64,000 nt of DNA from Arthrobacter_H rhombi (lineage in GTDB: Bacteria > Actinomycetota > Actinomycetes > Actinomycetales > Micrococcaceae). Position numbers and translations under genes: made by a program. The stretch lies in the NCBI RefSeq assembly GCF_039526245.1, contig NZ_BAAAIV010000025.1, forward strand, positions 62,001-126,000. The letters run 5' to 3'. How positions within the stretch are numbered: the first letter of the stretch is position 1; each line of letters opens with the position of its first letter. Positions 1-8,772 of the stretch are shown piece after piece. The notes beneath the pieces are model-generated. The model had not been told where the DNA came from and did not search any database. It saw only the letters and a list, made by a program, of their open reading frames with translations.

Positions 1-22
1 ACGAAAGGGGGACAGCGCATGA
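1..22 (+). CDS. 3' tail of an upstream gene (possibly rodA/ftsW)
   Basis: One frame reads codons from base 2 and stops at TGA 20-22, inside an ATGA overlap with the pbpA start. Such overlaps are usual where a rodA/ftsW-type gene precedes pbpA in actinobacteria. Only six residues lie in the window, so the identity rests on expected gene order and not on the sequence. Confidence 0.35.
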
Positions 23-1467
23 ACACCGCCCTTCGCCACGTGTGGATCGCCATCATCGCCCTGTTCGTCCTCGTCTTCGGGGCGCTGAGCTACATCCAGT
101 TCTTCGCCGTCAAGGATCTGAACTCGAACCCCTTGAACACGCGTCAGCTCTTCAAGAACTTTGATCTGGCCCGCGGCGCCATCCTGGTCGATGGAAAGCC
201 GATTGCAGAGTCGGTCGCATCCCACGACCAGTTCGACTACCAGCGAACCTATGCCGACCCGAAGCTCTACTCCCACCTGACCGGGTTCTACTCGTTGACC
301 TACGGGGCCAACATGCTCGAAGGCGTGATGGATGACGAGTTGACTGGTCAGAGCGACTCGCAGTTCTACAAGCGCATGGTCAACATGCTGACCGGCCAGC
401 AGGACGAAGGCGCCTCAGTCGAGCTGACCATCGACCCCAAACTGCAGAAGACCGCCTACGACCTCATTCCCGACGGACAACAGGGGACGATCATCGTCTC
501 GGAACCCAAGACCGGGAACATCCTCGCCATGGTTTCCAAGCCCAGCTTCGACACCAACCTCCTCGCTGTTCACAGCGGCGCCAAGGCCTCGGCGAACATG
601 GCGGAGATTCTCAAGACCCAGGGCCTGAGCCCCAACATCAACCCCGCCACCGGCCACCTGATCGCACCCGGTTCCACGTTCAAGATCCTTGACCTCGTCG
701 CGGGGATCGAATCCGGCAAATACAACCTGAACGACCAGTATGAGAATCCGAAGTCCATCACCGTTCCCGGAGCCGGCAAGCCTGTCACCAATTTCGGTGA
801 GGGAATCTGTGCCAACCAAACACGGGCCAAGCTCGCCTTCATCGTCGCCCAGAGCTGCAACACCCCGTTCGTGGCAATGAGCCAGGCGGTGGGGCAGGAC
901 GCCTTGCGGGATGTGACAGAGCGATTCGGCTTCGGCCAACAACTACAGATCCCCCTCCGGGTGACCCCCAGTTCCTTCCCGACCGACATGGATTCGGCCC
1001 AGCTGGGTCTCGCGTCGATCGGTCAATACGACGTCAGGGCTACACCCTTGCAAATGAACATGGTGGCCATGGGCATCGCCAACGACGGGGTGATCATGAA
1101 ACCGAACCTGGTCAAGCAGGTCATTGCACCGGACCTCAGTGTCATCAGCCAGCCCAAACCGGAGGAGTTCAGCACGGCAACGTCGAAGGACGTCGCCAAC
1201 CAGGTCACTGAACTGATGCGGGGTCCGCTCGAGGGCGGTACCGCCTACAAGGCGAAGATCCCCGGGCTGGACATCGCGGCGAAGACCGGCACGGCGCAAT
1301 TGGGTGACGGTACCAACCGGGTCAATTCATGGATCACCGGCTTCGCCCCCGCGGATGACCCGCAGGTGGCTGTCACCATAGTTATTGAGAAGACTGATTA
1401 CGCGACCGGCCACAACCTGACCAGTCCCAACCTGAAGAAGATCCTAGAGGCGGTGTTCAACAAGTGA
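19..1467 (+). CDS. pbpA: Penicillin-binding protein A (class B transpeptidase)
   Basis: This is a class B penicillin-binding protein that cross-links peptidoglycan stem peptides outside the membrane. An N-terminal hydrophobic segment (about residues 8-28) anchors it. The three transpeptidase motifs are intact: STFK with nucleophile Ser219, SCN at 279-281 and KTGT at 422-425. Its 482 residues match actinobacterial PbpA. The ATG follows a strong AAGGGGG ribosome site. The stop overlaps the pknA start by 4 bp, so the two are translationally coupled; the order pbpA-pknA-pknB is the conserved actinobacterial growth and division block. In mycobacteria PbpA acts in septal and polar wall synthesis and its activity is linked to PknB signalling. 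Confidence 0.95.
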   Translation: MNTALRHVWIAIIALFVLVFGALSYIQFFAVKDLNSNPLNTRQLFKNFDLARGAILVDGKPIAESVASHDQFDYQRTYADPKLYSHLTGFYSLTYGANMLEGVMDDELTGQSDSQFYKRMVNMLTGQQDEGASVELTIDPKLQKTAYDLIPDGQQGTIIVSEPKTGNILAMVSKPSFDTNLLAVHSGAKASANMAEILKTQGLSPNINPATGHLIAPGSTFKILDLVAGIESGKYNLNDQYENPKSITVPGAGKPVTNFGEGICANQTRAKLAFIVAQSCNTPFVAMSQAVGQDALRDVTERFGFGQQLQIPLRVTPSSFPTDMDSAQLGLASIGQYDVRATPLQMNMVAMGIANDGVIMKPNLVKQVIAPDLSVISQPKPEEFSTATSKDVANQVTELMRGPLEGGTAYKAKIPGLDIAAKTGTAQLGDGTNRVNSWITGFAPADDPQVAVTIVIEKTDYATGHNLTSPNLKKILEAVFNK

Positions 1468-3305
1468 GGCCTACATCGGGTATCACGCTGGGCGGTCGGT
1501 TCCAGTTGACCGATCGGATAGCCATCGGCGGCATGGGGGAGGTCTGGAAGGCACGAGACCAGATCCTCGGACGCATCGTGGCCATCAAGATCCTCAAGGA
1601 GGAATACACCGGTGACCCCGGGTTCCTCCAGCGCTTCCGCGCCGAGGCACGTCACACGGCCCTGTTGAACCACATTGGCATTGCCAACGTGTTCGACTAC
1701 GGCGAAGAGGGCGGATCCGCCTATCTGGTGATGGAACTGGTCCCCGGCCAGCCGCTTTCGGCGATCATCGAGCGCGAAAAGGTCATGTCGCCAGATCGGA
1801 CACTGTCGATCATCGCCCAAACGGCGCGCGCCCTGGCCGCCGCACACGCCCAGGGCCTGGTCCACCGTGACGTCAAGCCGGGAAACCTCCTGATCCTGCC
1901 GGACGGCAGGGTCAAGATCACCGACTTCGGCATCGCACGCATCGCCGACCAGGTCCCGTTGACAGCCACCGGACAAGTCATGGGTACGGCCCAGTACCTG
2001 GCACCCGAACAGGCGACCGGCCAGCAGGCGACTGGCTCTTCCGACATCTACTCGCTGGGCGTCATCGGCTACGAATGCCTCGCAGGCCGTCGTCCGTTTA
2101 CCGGTGAATCTCAGATTGCGATTGCCCTCGCCCAGGTCAACGACAACCCGCCGCCGCTGGATGAGTCCATCCCGGCAAACCACCGAGCGCTCATCATGTC
2201 GATGCTCGCCAAGGACCCCGCGGCCCGACCCGCAACCGCCACCAAACTTGCGGAAGCGGCCGACGCCATCCGCGCAGGAAACATCGATGCGGCGCGCGCT
2301 GCCGTGCCTGGCATCATCCCGTTCCTGGATGCTGGACCCGGCGAGGCCACCCAGGCAGTACCGATGGCCGACACCCCTACCCGTGCCAACCCGCGGGCCG
2401 CGTCCGCGGTTGCAGCGGAGCCCACTACCAGTGCGCTACCTACCGTGGCTGGGCCCTCCACCACCGTCCAGGGCGCCACCGCAGGAGGTGCGGCAGCAGC
2501 TGGAGCTGTAGCCGGCGCCAGTGCCGCCAACGCGTCGAACCGCCACGGCGAAGACTTCAATTCAGTCCTCGGCGCCAGTAAGGACTGGGATCCGGACGAC
2601 GATTCCACCGCAGCTGCGGCCGGAGGTTCGGGTGGATCAGGGGGCAAGCCTCCGCGCCAGTCGGGGGGCAGTCCGTGGAAGTGGCCGTTGATTGCGCTGC
2701 TCATCCTTGTCGTCCTGGCCCTGCTCGCTGTGTGGCTGGTCCCACTGTTCACGGGCAACAGCGCGGGGAACGACACCCCCGCGGCAACGTCTTCTTCCTC
2801 GTCGGCTTCCACGTCGGAGTCCCCGTCGTCGTCTTCCAGCTCGATGACATCCGCTTCATCCAGCGCGATTTCCTCGCGCACCAGTGAGCCCGCCTCGTCT
2901 TCCGCACAGACGGTCGAGGTCAATGCCAACGAATACCTGGGCAAACAGCTCGAGGTGGCGCGGGGCGCGTTGCTGGCAAAGGGTCTCAAGGTTTCCGTGG
3001 AAGGCGCCGAGAGCGACAAGCCGGAGAACACCGTCATCAGGGTCGAGCCGACCGGTACCCTCAATCGCGGCGACGTCGTCCGGCTTACCTACGCGGTAGC
3101 TCCCTCCCCCAGCTCCAGCGCCGAATCAAGCAGCTCCACGCCGAGCAGCGAGCCAGCGAGCTCGACCAAATCTGCGCCGGCGACCCGCACAACCAGTTCC
3201 AGCGCGCCCGAGTCCACGAAGAAGGAATCCGCTCCACTGCCGACAACCCCGATCACGACGGCACCCCAGGCACCCGATGCCGCGGGTTCGAAGCCGACCC
3301 CGTAA
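1464..3305 (+). CDS. pknA: Membrane Ser/Thr protein kinase PknA-type, one PASTA repeat
   Basis: This is a eukaryotic-type Ser/Thr kinase. The kinase domain (about 10-270) has a glycine-rich loop IGGMGEVW, catalytic Lys42 in VAIKIL, the HRDVKPGN catalytic loop near 134 and DFG. A juxtamembrane linker rich in Ala and Gly follows, then one transmembrane helix (about 406-428). The outer part is very Ser/Thr-rich with a single PASTA-like repeat (about 483-545). Classical PknA lacks PASTA repeats, so the PknA name rests mainly on position between pbpA and pknB. GTG start, overlapping pbpA by 4 bp. It probably phosphorylates wall-synthesis and division proteins. The Ser-rich low-complexity tail could be glycosylated, but that is inference. 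Confidence 0.9.
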   Translation: MRPTSGITLGGRFQLTDRIAIGGMGEVWKARDQILGRIVAIKILKEEYTGDPGFLQRFRAEARHTALLNHIGIANVFDYGEEGGSAYLVMELVPGQPLSAIIEREKVMSPDRTLSIIAQTARALAAAHAQGLVHRDVKPGNLLILPDGRVKITDFGIARIADQVPLTATGQVMGTAQYLAPEQATGQQATGSSDIYSLGVIGYECLAGRRPFTGESQIAIALAQVNDNPPPLDESIPANHRALIMSMLAKDPAARPATATKLAEAADAIRAGNIDAARAAVPGIIPFLDAGPGEATQAVPMADTPTRANPRAASAVAAEPTTSALPTVAGPSTTVQGATAGGAAAAGAVAGASAANASNRHGEDFNSVLGASKDWDPDDDSTAAAAGGSGGSGGKPPRQSGGSPWKWPLIALLILVVLALLAVWLVPLFTGNSAGNDTPAATSSSSSASTSESPSSSSSSMTSASSSAISSRTSEPASSSAQTVEVNANEYLGKQLEVARGALLAKGLKVSVEGAESDKPENTVIRVEPTGTLNRGDVVRLTYAVAPSPSSSAESSSSTPSSEPASSTKSAPATRTTSSSAPESTKKESAPLPTTPITTAPQAPDAAGSKPTP

Positions 3306-3350
3306 CCGATAAGACCCCAAGTACACCCCCAGGGTGCGCAGAGGAAATAC

Positions 3351-5432
3351 GTGACTGAATCCCGAATCCTGAACTCCCGCTACGACGTCGGCGACCTCAT
3401 CGGTCGCGGCGGCATGGCGGATGTTTACCACGCCCGGGACATCAGGCTCGGGCGTGAGGTCGCGATCAAGCTTCTGCGCCGTGACTTGGCGCGCGACCCG
3501 GTTTTCCAGACCCGTTTCCGCCGCGAAGCCCAGGCAGTGGCCGGGTTGAACCACCCCTCGATCGTCGCCGTCTACGACACGGGTGAGGAAGAATCCGAGG
3601 GTGCTGCCGACCACGAGGTCAAGGTCCCCTACATCGTCATGGAGTACGTCAAGGGAAAGACGTTGCGCGACCTGCTCAAAGCAGGTGAACTGACGGCCGA
3701 GTCCTCGATCCGGTACACCGTGGGCGTGCTGGGGGCCCTGCAATACAGCCACCTCAAGGGCATTGTGCATCGCGATATCAAGCCCTCCAACGTCATGGTC
3801 ACCGGCGATGACCAGGTAAAGGTCATGGATTTCGGCATCGCCCGTGCCTTGGCTGATTCCGCGGCAACCATGACGCAGACCCAGGCCGTCGTCGGCACGG
3901 CTCAGTATTTCTCGCCTGAGCAGGCCAGAGGTGAGAGCGTTGACGCCCGCAGTGACCTGTACTCGGCGGGTTGCCTGCTCTACGAACTGCTGACCGGCCG
4001 CCCGCCGTTCACGGGGGACAGCCCCGTTTCCGTCGCCTACCAGCACGTGAGCGAAGAAGCTGCCGCCCCCAGTGTCCACAATGCTGAGCTCGGGCCGAAG
4101 ATCGATGAAGTGATTGCCACCGCGTTGGCCAAGGACCGCGAAAACCGGTACCAGGATGCCGCAGCATTCGCTGTCGCCCTGAAGGCCGCACAGGAAGACC
4201 GCCCGATACCTGAGGACCGCGGTGACGCCACCGAGGCCCTCGCGGTGATGCCGATGTCCACCCAGGCCATGGTGGCCACAGATGCGCCCACCCGCGCACT
4301 CTCCACTAGCCGAGCAGCAGCGGGGGATCGCAATTCGGCGAATGCCGAAGGACAGCACACGACGACGATGTCTGCCGTGGCCGACTCGAATCCGGGGACT
4401 GGGCAACAACCTCCGATTGGTGACTCATATGCCGGGTCTTCCTTGTTCGACGACGATTCCCGGCGCCGGGACGCCGCTGAGGATGCCGAGCGGTACCGCA
4501 CCTCGCGTCGTCGTGCCTGGATCACCGTTTTCTCCGTCCTGGCCGTCGTCGTGCTGGCAGCTGGCGCCTGGCTTTTCTGGAACTGGAGCCAGCAGGAACA
4601 GGCACGAAACGCCACAGTTGCCGTCCCGGATGTCGCCAATCTGTCGTTGACCGCCGCTCAAAACGAAATCTACGGTTCGGATTTGGTCCCCATCACCGAG
4701 GAGGTCTACGACCCCAAGGTGGAGGCCGGCTCCGTCGTGGGCACCGACCCCAAAGCCGGATCCCAGGCACGCCGGCAGTCGGAAGTACACCTCCTGGTCT
4801 CCAAGGGCCCCGAACAGGTGACGCTGCCCAAGGACCTGGCCGGACAGTCGGAAGCCACGGTTCGCAGCACTCTGGAAGCTCTGGGGCTGCAGGTATCTAA
4901 TGATGTGAAGCGCGAGAATACTGCGACCGTTGAATTGGGTAGCCTCATCAGTACCAATCCGCAGCTCGGCGAGAAGGTCAAGGCCGGAACTTCCATTGAG
5001 CTGACCATCTCCACCGGAAAGGTCACGGTCCCTTCGGTCATGGACTTGACCGAGGACAAGGCCCGAGACGTCCTGACAGACAAGGCGGTGGGTCTGAACC
5101 TGTCCGTGGAAACGGAGCAGAACACGGTCCTCGAACCCGGAACCATCACCCAACAGGTTCCGGAGGCCGGTCAGGACATCGACCAGGGCGGCACGGTGAC
5201 CATCACCGTCGTCGAGGAACCCCCAGCATCCTCATCCCCCTCGGAAGGATCCACCGATCCGTCGGCTGACCCGTCCGCTGATCCGTCGGAATCCCCGTCA
5301 ACAAATCCGTCGGGTGGCACGTCCGAATCCGCCCAGCCTACGGACAACTCTTCGAAATCCGCCATACCGACCAAACACGGCAAGGGCTCCGGACGGGGAA
5401 AACCAACGGATCCAGGCAAGCCGTCGAAGTAG
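3351..5432 (+). CDS. pknB: Membrane Ser/Thr protein kinase PknB with three PASTA repeats
   Basis: This kinase senses peptidoglycan fragments through extracellular PASTA repeats and phosphorylates wall-growth regulators. The kinase domain spans about 10-275 with GRGGMADVY, Lys40 in VAIKLL, HRDIKPSN at 140-147 and DFG. A transmembrane helix lies near 390-410. Three PASTA units fill about 423-625; family members have three to five, with four in mycobacteria. The last 60 residues are a Ser/Pro/Lys-rich tail. The GTG start lies 45 bp after pknA with GAGG upstream. Known PknB targets include MurJ-associated pseudokinases of the type found here at 38.8-40.4 kb. The gene converges on pabA/trpG and has no obvious terminator hairpin in the 38-bp gap. 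Confidence 0.95.
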   Translation: MTESRILNSRYDVGDLIGRGGMADVYHARDIRLGREVAIKLLRRDLARDPVFQTRFRREAQAVAGLNHPSIVAVYDTGEEESEGAADHEVKVPYIVMEYVKGKTLRDLLKAGELTAESSIRYTVGVLGALQYSHLKGIVHRDIKPSNVMVTGDDQVKVMDFGIARALADSAATMTQTQAVVGTAQYFSPEQARGESVDARSDLYSAGCLLYELLTGRPPFTGDSPVSVAYQHVSEEAAAPSVHNAELGPKIDEVIATALAKDRENRYQDAAAFAVALKAAQEDRPIPEDRGDATEALAVMPMSTQAMVATDAPTRALSTSRAAAGDRNSANAEGQHTTTMSAVADSNPGTGQQPPIGDSYAGSSLFDDDSRRRDAAEDAERYRTSRRRAWITVFSVLAVVVLAAGAWLFWNWSQQEQARNATVAVPDVANLSLTAAQNEIYGSDLVPITEEVYDPKVEAGSVVGTDPKAGSQARRQSEVHLLVSKGPEQVTLPKDLAGQSEATVRSTLEALGLQVSNDVKRENTATVELGSLISTNPQLGEKVKAGTSIELTISTGKVTVPSVMDLTEDKARDVLTDKAVGLNLSVETEQNTVLEPGTITQQVPEAGQDIDQGGTVTITVVEEPPASSSPSEGSTDPSADPSADPSESPSTNPSGGTSESAQPTDNSSKSAIPTKHGKGSGRGKPTDPGKPSK

Positions 5433-5470
5433 GCCTCCGAACGGGCCCGGCGTAGGCAGCGGGCCTTGGT

Positions 5471-6115
5471 TCAGTCGCTGATCAGGGGGCTGAGTGTCGC
5501 AGTCCGGGCGGCGGCACCGATGAGGCCCAGGGACTCAAGCCAGTTTCCGAGCATGTGGTACCCCGCCTCGGTCAGCACCGACTCCGGGTGGAACTGCACG
5601 CCCCACAGGGGAGCCTCGCGGTGGGCCAGGCCCATGACGACGCCGCCCTCGGTCTCGGCGATGATCTCCAACTCGTCAGGGATCGACGACCGGACTGCCG
5701 CCAGCGAGTGGTAGCGGGTTGCCGTGAACGGGTTGTTGATGTCGTGAAACAGCGGATGCGAACCGTGGTGGACCAGCGAGGTCTTGCCATGCATCAATTC
5801 CTCGGCGTGGGTCACGACCCCGCCATAGGCTTCCGCCAACGCCTGATGGCCCAGGCAGACCCCGAGCATGGGCTTAGATTGTTCCCCGCACCAGCGGATC
5901 AGGTCGATGCAGACGCCTGAATCAGCGGGCGTTCCCGGTCCTGGGGAGACCAGGACGCCGTCACGTACGGAGGCAAGCTCCATGGCCTCCTCGAGGCTCA
6001 CGTCGTCGTTGCGCACCACGGTGGTCTCCGCTCCGAGTTCGCGCAGGTAGCCGACCAGCGTATAGACAAAGCTGTCGTAGTTGTCGATCACCAGGATCCG
6101 CGTGGGGGCGGTCAT
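5471..6115 (-). CDS. pabA: Glutamine amidotransferase subunit of anthranilate / aminodeoxychorismate synthase
   Basis: This is a class I glutamine amidotransferase of about 214 residues that hydrolyses glutamine and passes ammonia to a PabB or TrpE partner. The nucleophile is Cys87 in GVCLGHQ, and the His-Glu pair is in FHPES. The N-terminal LVIDNYDSFVY is typical of the family. I chose the internal ATG at 6115; the longer upstream frame reads through the small membrane-protein gene. No pabB or trpE is nearby, so a folate and a tryptophan role cannot be separated. This gene commonly sits next to pknB in actinobacteria. It is the last gene of a minus-strand run with the sortase and small membrane protein. 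Confidence 0.9.
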   Translation of the reverse strand: MTAPTRILVIDNYDSFVYTLVGYLRELGAETTVVRNDDVSLEEAMELASVRDGVLVSPGPGTPADSGVCIDLIRWCGEQSKPMLGVCLGHQALAEAYGGVVTHAEELMHGKTSLVHHGSHPLFHDINNPFTATRYHSLAAVRSSIPDELEIIAETEGGVVMGLAHREAPLWGVQFHPESVLTEAGYHMLGNWLESLGLIGAAARTATLSPLISD

Positions 6116-6117
6116 AT

Positions 6118-6282
6118 CTACTGCACCAGACCAATCGTCGATTCGGCCCATGGGCTGTACTGACTGGCCCAGGGAAACACGTACTCCATGAGCACCAGTA
6201 TGACGAGCACAGCCAGCAATGCGGAAATCAACAGACGGACCCAGAACGGGCCGGGCAGCTTGCCGAACAGCCATGCGTACAC
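6118..6282 (-). CDS. Small membrane protein between sortase and pabA
   Basis: The frame encodes 54 residues from a GTG start with GGAG upstream. One clear transmembrane helix (about 15-35) is followed by a short aromatic tail. It ends 2 bp before the pabA start and begins 55 bp after the sortase stop, so it is almost certainly in the same transcript. I do not recognise a named family. The location next to a class E sortase hints at a membrane partner for surface-protein anchoring, which is inference. Confidence 0.6.
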   Translation of the reverse strand: MYAWLFGKLPGPFWVRLLISALLAVLVILVLMEYVFPWASQYSPWAESTIGLVQ

Positions 6283-6337
6283 GGTGCGGCTCCTTCGAAG
6301 ACTTGATGGCGGATGGGGCGCGGAACGTTGGCGAAGC

Positions 6338-7126
6338 TCAGCCGGCCCCGGAAGCCCGCCTGACGGTATCGGCGATTGCGGCCGGCGGACCGGCTTCGGG
6401 CGGTCGCCAGGATTCGAGCTCGGCGTAGGCGATGATGCGCATCCTCGTGGTGAAGGGAGGATCACAACTGGTCAACGTCAGCAGGGACTCAGCGGCCCGT
6501 TGGTCCGGTTGGTGGGGGACGGGGAGCAGGACGCCGGTCTCGGAGGGATCGACGATCTCCGTGTCTCGGTAGCGATAGGTGTAGTACCCCTCCCGCGTCT
6601 GGACGTAGAGACGGTCACCCGCGGTGAGCTTGTCGATGTTCCAGAACACCTGGCCGTGCGTCTGACGATGTGCCGCCACCGCAAAGTTTCCCGCCTCACC
6701 GGGCAGCTGCGTTCCAGGGTAATGACCGATGCCCAGGTGATCGAGCACGTCGCTTCCGACACCCTCGGAAATAGGGCGCCCGTAATCGTCCCCAAACCGC
6801 GGGACGTAAAGCATCCCGAACGTCTGCGATCCGTGGAGGCTCGCCGCCGGCGGGACACCGTACTTTTCCCGATCGCCGATGGCCGTCGGTGACGTGGAGT
6901 GGCCCGCCGACCAGGCTCCGGCCCCGGGGAATTGCTGGAGGGTCTGGTGGGCCAGGTCGTTTTGGGTCCGGTCCGCATCGATGTTCGTCCACCACAGTTC
7001 CCAGGCGACGAAAAGCAGCAGGACCACCCCTACGGTGATCATCAATTCGCCCACGATTCCTACGCCGGCTTTCAGGCGACCGCTGGGTCGATTCGACGGT
7101 CGCGAGGTCGCTGGCGCGGAATGCAC
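6338..7126 (-). CDS. Class E sortase
   Basis: This is a membrane-anchored transpeptidase that attaches surface proteins to the wall. A signal-anchor helix lies near residues 27-47 and the sortase beta-barrel follows. The catalytic His is in AAHRQTHG, and Cys is in LTSCDPPFTTRMR with the downstream Arg present. I chose GTG 7126, which has GGAGG four bases upstream; an ATG 57 bp earlier adds an unsupported extension. The length of 262 residues suits the class. Class E sortases of high-GC actinobacteria typically cleave LAxTG-type signals; no substrate gene was seen in this window. It is divergent from crgA. Confidence 0.88.
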   Translation of the reverse strand: MHSAPATSRPSNRPSGRLKAGVGIVGELMITVGVVLLLFVAWELWWTNIDADRTQNDLAHQTLQQFPGAGAWSAGHSTSPTAIGDREKYGVPPAASLHGSQTFGMLYVPRFGDDYGRPISEGVGSDVLDHLGIGHYPGTQLPGEAGNFAVAAHRQTHGQVFWNIDKLTAGDRLYVQTREGYYTYRYRDTEIVDPSETGVLLPVPHQPDQRAAESLLTLTSCDPPFTTRMRIIAYAELESWRPPEAGPPAAIADTVRRASGAG

Positions 7127-7262
7127 GGGGCCTCCTGACGGGGTACCGGTAGAATGGCGGGACGGGGGAAGCCGTGGCACCACGGTGCCGGCTTCCAGCC
7201 ATCAGAGTATCGCCCGGGTCCGGCACCAAACGAGTGTGACCCGCATAAGGTCAGGAGAACCA

Positions 7263-7514
7263 GTGCCCGAGTCGAGAACCCGCCGCAAGTCCCGAAGGGC
7301 GGCGGAAGCCGCCAACAAGTACGGCGCCGACAAGCCGCTTCCCGTCTGGTACAAGCCCGTGATGTTCGGGCTGATGATCCTGGGTTTGCTGTGGATCATC
7401 ACCTACTACATTTCCCAGTCCATGCTTCCGATCGCCGCCGCCGGAGGGTGGAACATCGTCATCGGATTCGGCGTCGCCATGATCGGCTTCTTCATGACGA
7501 CCCGGTGGCACTGA
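7263..7514 (+). CDS. crgA: Cell-division inhibitor CrgA
   Basis: The 83-residue protein has a basic N-terminal tail and two transmembrane helices (about 33-53 and 62-80), the CrgA/WhiP layout. CrgA is an actinobacterial septum protein that interacts with FtsZ and penicillin-binding proteins and coordinates division with wall growth. A GTG start is preceded by AGGAG at the right spacing. Its position beside the pbpA-pknAB block is the conserved one. It converges on gdx, whose stop lies 3 bp beyond the crgA stop. Confidence 0.92.
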   Translation: MPESRTRRKSRRAAEAANKYGADKPLPVWYKPVMFGLMILGLLWIITYYISQSMLPIAAAGGWNIVIGFGVAMIGFFMTTRWH

Positions 7515-7517
7515 GCC

Positions 7518-7832
7518 CTACTCGACGAATTTCAGGCCGACGACACAGCCGACCAGAAGCGTCAGCAACAGGATCTTGGCCCAGCTGATCGACTCCCCGT
7601 CCACGGCCATCCCGTAGATGACCGTAAGGGAAGCGCCGATGCCCACCCACACGGCGTAGGCTGTTCCCGTTGATATGTCCTTCATGGCATATGCCAATCC
7701 GGACATGCTCACAATAAGCCCCGCGGCAAAGACGATGCTGGGAACCAACTTCGAGAACCCCTCGGTTTTCCCCAAGGCGATAGCCCACACTGCTTCAAAC
7801 ATGCCCGAGACAACTAGTACGATCCATGCCAT
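7518..7832 (-). CDS. gdx: Guanidinium exporter of the SMR family
   Basis: This is a small multidrug-resistance family protein of 104 residues with four transmembrane helices. With the ATG at 7832 the essential proton/substrate-coupling glutamate is Glu13, as in SugE/Gdx. The GTAYAVWVGIGA segment is typical of the Gdx subtype. Gdx proteins work as antiparallel dimers that swap guanidinium for protons. The assignment is strengthened by a guanidine-III riboswitch just upstream. A GTG directly before the ATG (7835) is an alternative start closer to the AAAGGAA ribosome site. Confidence 0.93.
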   Translation of the reverse strand: MAWIVLVVSGMFEAVWAIALGKTEGFSKLVPSIVFAAGLIVSMSGLAYAMKDISTGTAYAVWVGIGASLTVIYGMAVDGESISWAKILLLTLLVGCVVGLKFVE

Positions 7833-7857
7833 CACCGATCACCGATTCCTTTCGGTG

Positions 7858-7896
7858 GCCGTCTTGTCGCAGTCCGGGTACGGCTCCCTCGTCCGG
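7858..7896 (-). promoter_or_regulatory. Guanidine-III riboswitch (ykkC-III)
   Basis: Read on the minus strand, the leader contains CCGGACGAGG, then GCCGTACCCGG, then GACAAGACGGC, the conserved core of the guanidine-III class. CCGG pairs with CCGG in the first helix, and GCCGT can form the pseudoknot with ACGGC. The ribosome site AAAGGAA (7846-7852) starts about six bases after the core, so control of translation is likely. The class is known to switch on guanidinium exporters and carboxylases in actinobacteria. Confidence 0.85.
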
Positions 7897-7987
7897 TCGG
7901 AGCGGTGCGCTCCTGCCCGGGCAGATTAGCACACGGCGACTCCCGCCCCTCCGAAAGATGACATGCTGGTAGGGACGAAAGGACGAC

Positions 7988-8479
7988 ATGCCATCCACCA
8001 CCGATCCCCGTACCGCCACCCGTTTGTCACCCCAGCGGCTCTACGGTTTTCTGGCCACTGCAGAGATGTTCACCTGGGGCCTGCTGATCGTGGGCATGGT
8101 GCTCAAGTACAGCCATGTCAGTGATGCTTTTGTCCCGGTCTTCGGGTCCATCCACGGCTTGACGTTCCTCAGCTACTGCGTGGTGACGTGCTTTGTCTGG
8201 GTGAACCAGAAGTGGAGCTTCGGCCGTGGCGTCCTGGGCCTCGTCTCCTCGATCATCCCGTTCTGCACGCTGCCCTTCGAGCGTTCCACGCAACGAGCCG
8301 GCCTGCTGGATGGCCCGTGGCGGCTGGTGGCCGGCGGCGATGAGCCCCACGGATTCATCGAAGGCGTTCAAGCATGGTGCCTGCGCCATCCCATCCCCGC
8401 CGCGCTCATTGCCCTGGTCGCCATCGTCGTGGTGTTCACCATCCTGCTCATCCTCGGCCCACCAGTCCCCCGCGGCTAA
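7988..8479 (+). CDS. DUF3817 membrane protein
   Basis: The 163-residue protein has about four hydrophobic helices (roughly 20-40, 52-72, 80-98 and 134-156). The GFLATAEMFTWGLLIVGM segment and the HG pair in GSIHGLTF are typical of the DUF3817 integral membrane domain, widespread in actinobacteria and of unknown function. AAAGGA precedes the ATG. Its stop overlaps the end of the broken lysG fragment on the other strand by 4 bp, so the two genes are convergent. Confidence 0.75.
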   Translation: MPSTTDPRTATRLSPQRLYGFLATAEMFTWGLLIVGMVLKYSHVSDAFVPVFGSIHGLTFLSYCVVTCFVWVNQKWSFGRGVLGLVSSIIPFCTLPFERSTQRAGLLDGPWRLVAGGDEPHGFIEGVQAWCLRHPIPAALIALVAIVVVFTILLILGPPVPRG

Positions 8480-8700
8480 CCAGGGTCAACGCGCGGTCCC
8501 CGTGAGGATCCGCTGCTCCGCGCAGCCGTCAGAACGGCTTCGGTGACCCGCGCCAAAGCCGGTGAGTCCAGCTTCCATCGCTGCCAGTAGAGCCTGACGT
8601 CCCGCACCCATTCCTTATCCAGCCCCACCAGGGTCCCATCTCCCGGGTTCTGGGCCTCGGGGATCATGCCCCATCCAAGGCCCTCAACCACGGCACGAAC
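8476..8700 (-). pseudogene. lysG: lysG 3' fragment, cut off by an IS21 insertion
   Basis: This is the C-terminal 74 codons of a LysR-type regulator, beginning in frame with VRAVVEGLGWGMIPE and ending at the natural stop. The GLGWGM segment is typical of the effector domain of ArgP/LysG proteins. The fragment has no start of its own and lies on the far side of the IS element from the N-terminal half. Joined to the other half at the GAATTG target site it completes a protein of exactly 300 residues, the usual family length. Confidence 0.9.
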
Positions 8701-8706
8701 GAATTG
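8701..8706. repeat. Target-site duplication, left copy (GAATTG)
   Basis: The six bases GAATTG flank the left end of the IS and recur at 11244-11249 beyond its right end. On the minus strand they encode Gln-Phe of lysG. A 6-bp duplication is within the 4-8 bp range known for IS21-family insertions. Confidence 0.88.
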
Positions 8707-8732
8707 TGGGAATAGCAAGTTGATTTGGCCCC
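8707..8732 (+). repeat. IS left terminal inverted repeat
   Basis: The left end reads TGGGAATAGCAAGT then TGATTTGGCCCC. It pairs with the right end in 21 of 26 positions. A further TGATTTGGCCCC copy at 8745-8756 is a probable second transposase-binding repeat. Confidence 0.85.
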
Positions 8733-8772
8733 GGGTTCGCCGTTTGATTTGGCCCCACCCGGGTGTTGTTGG

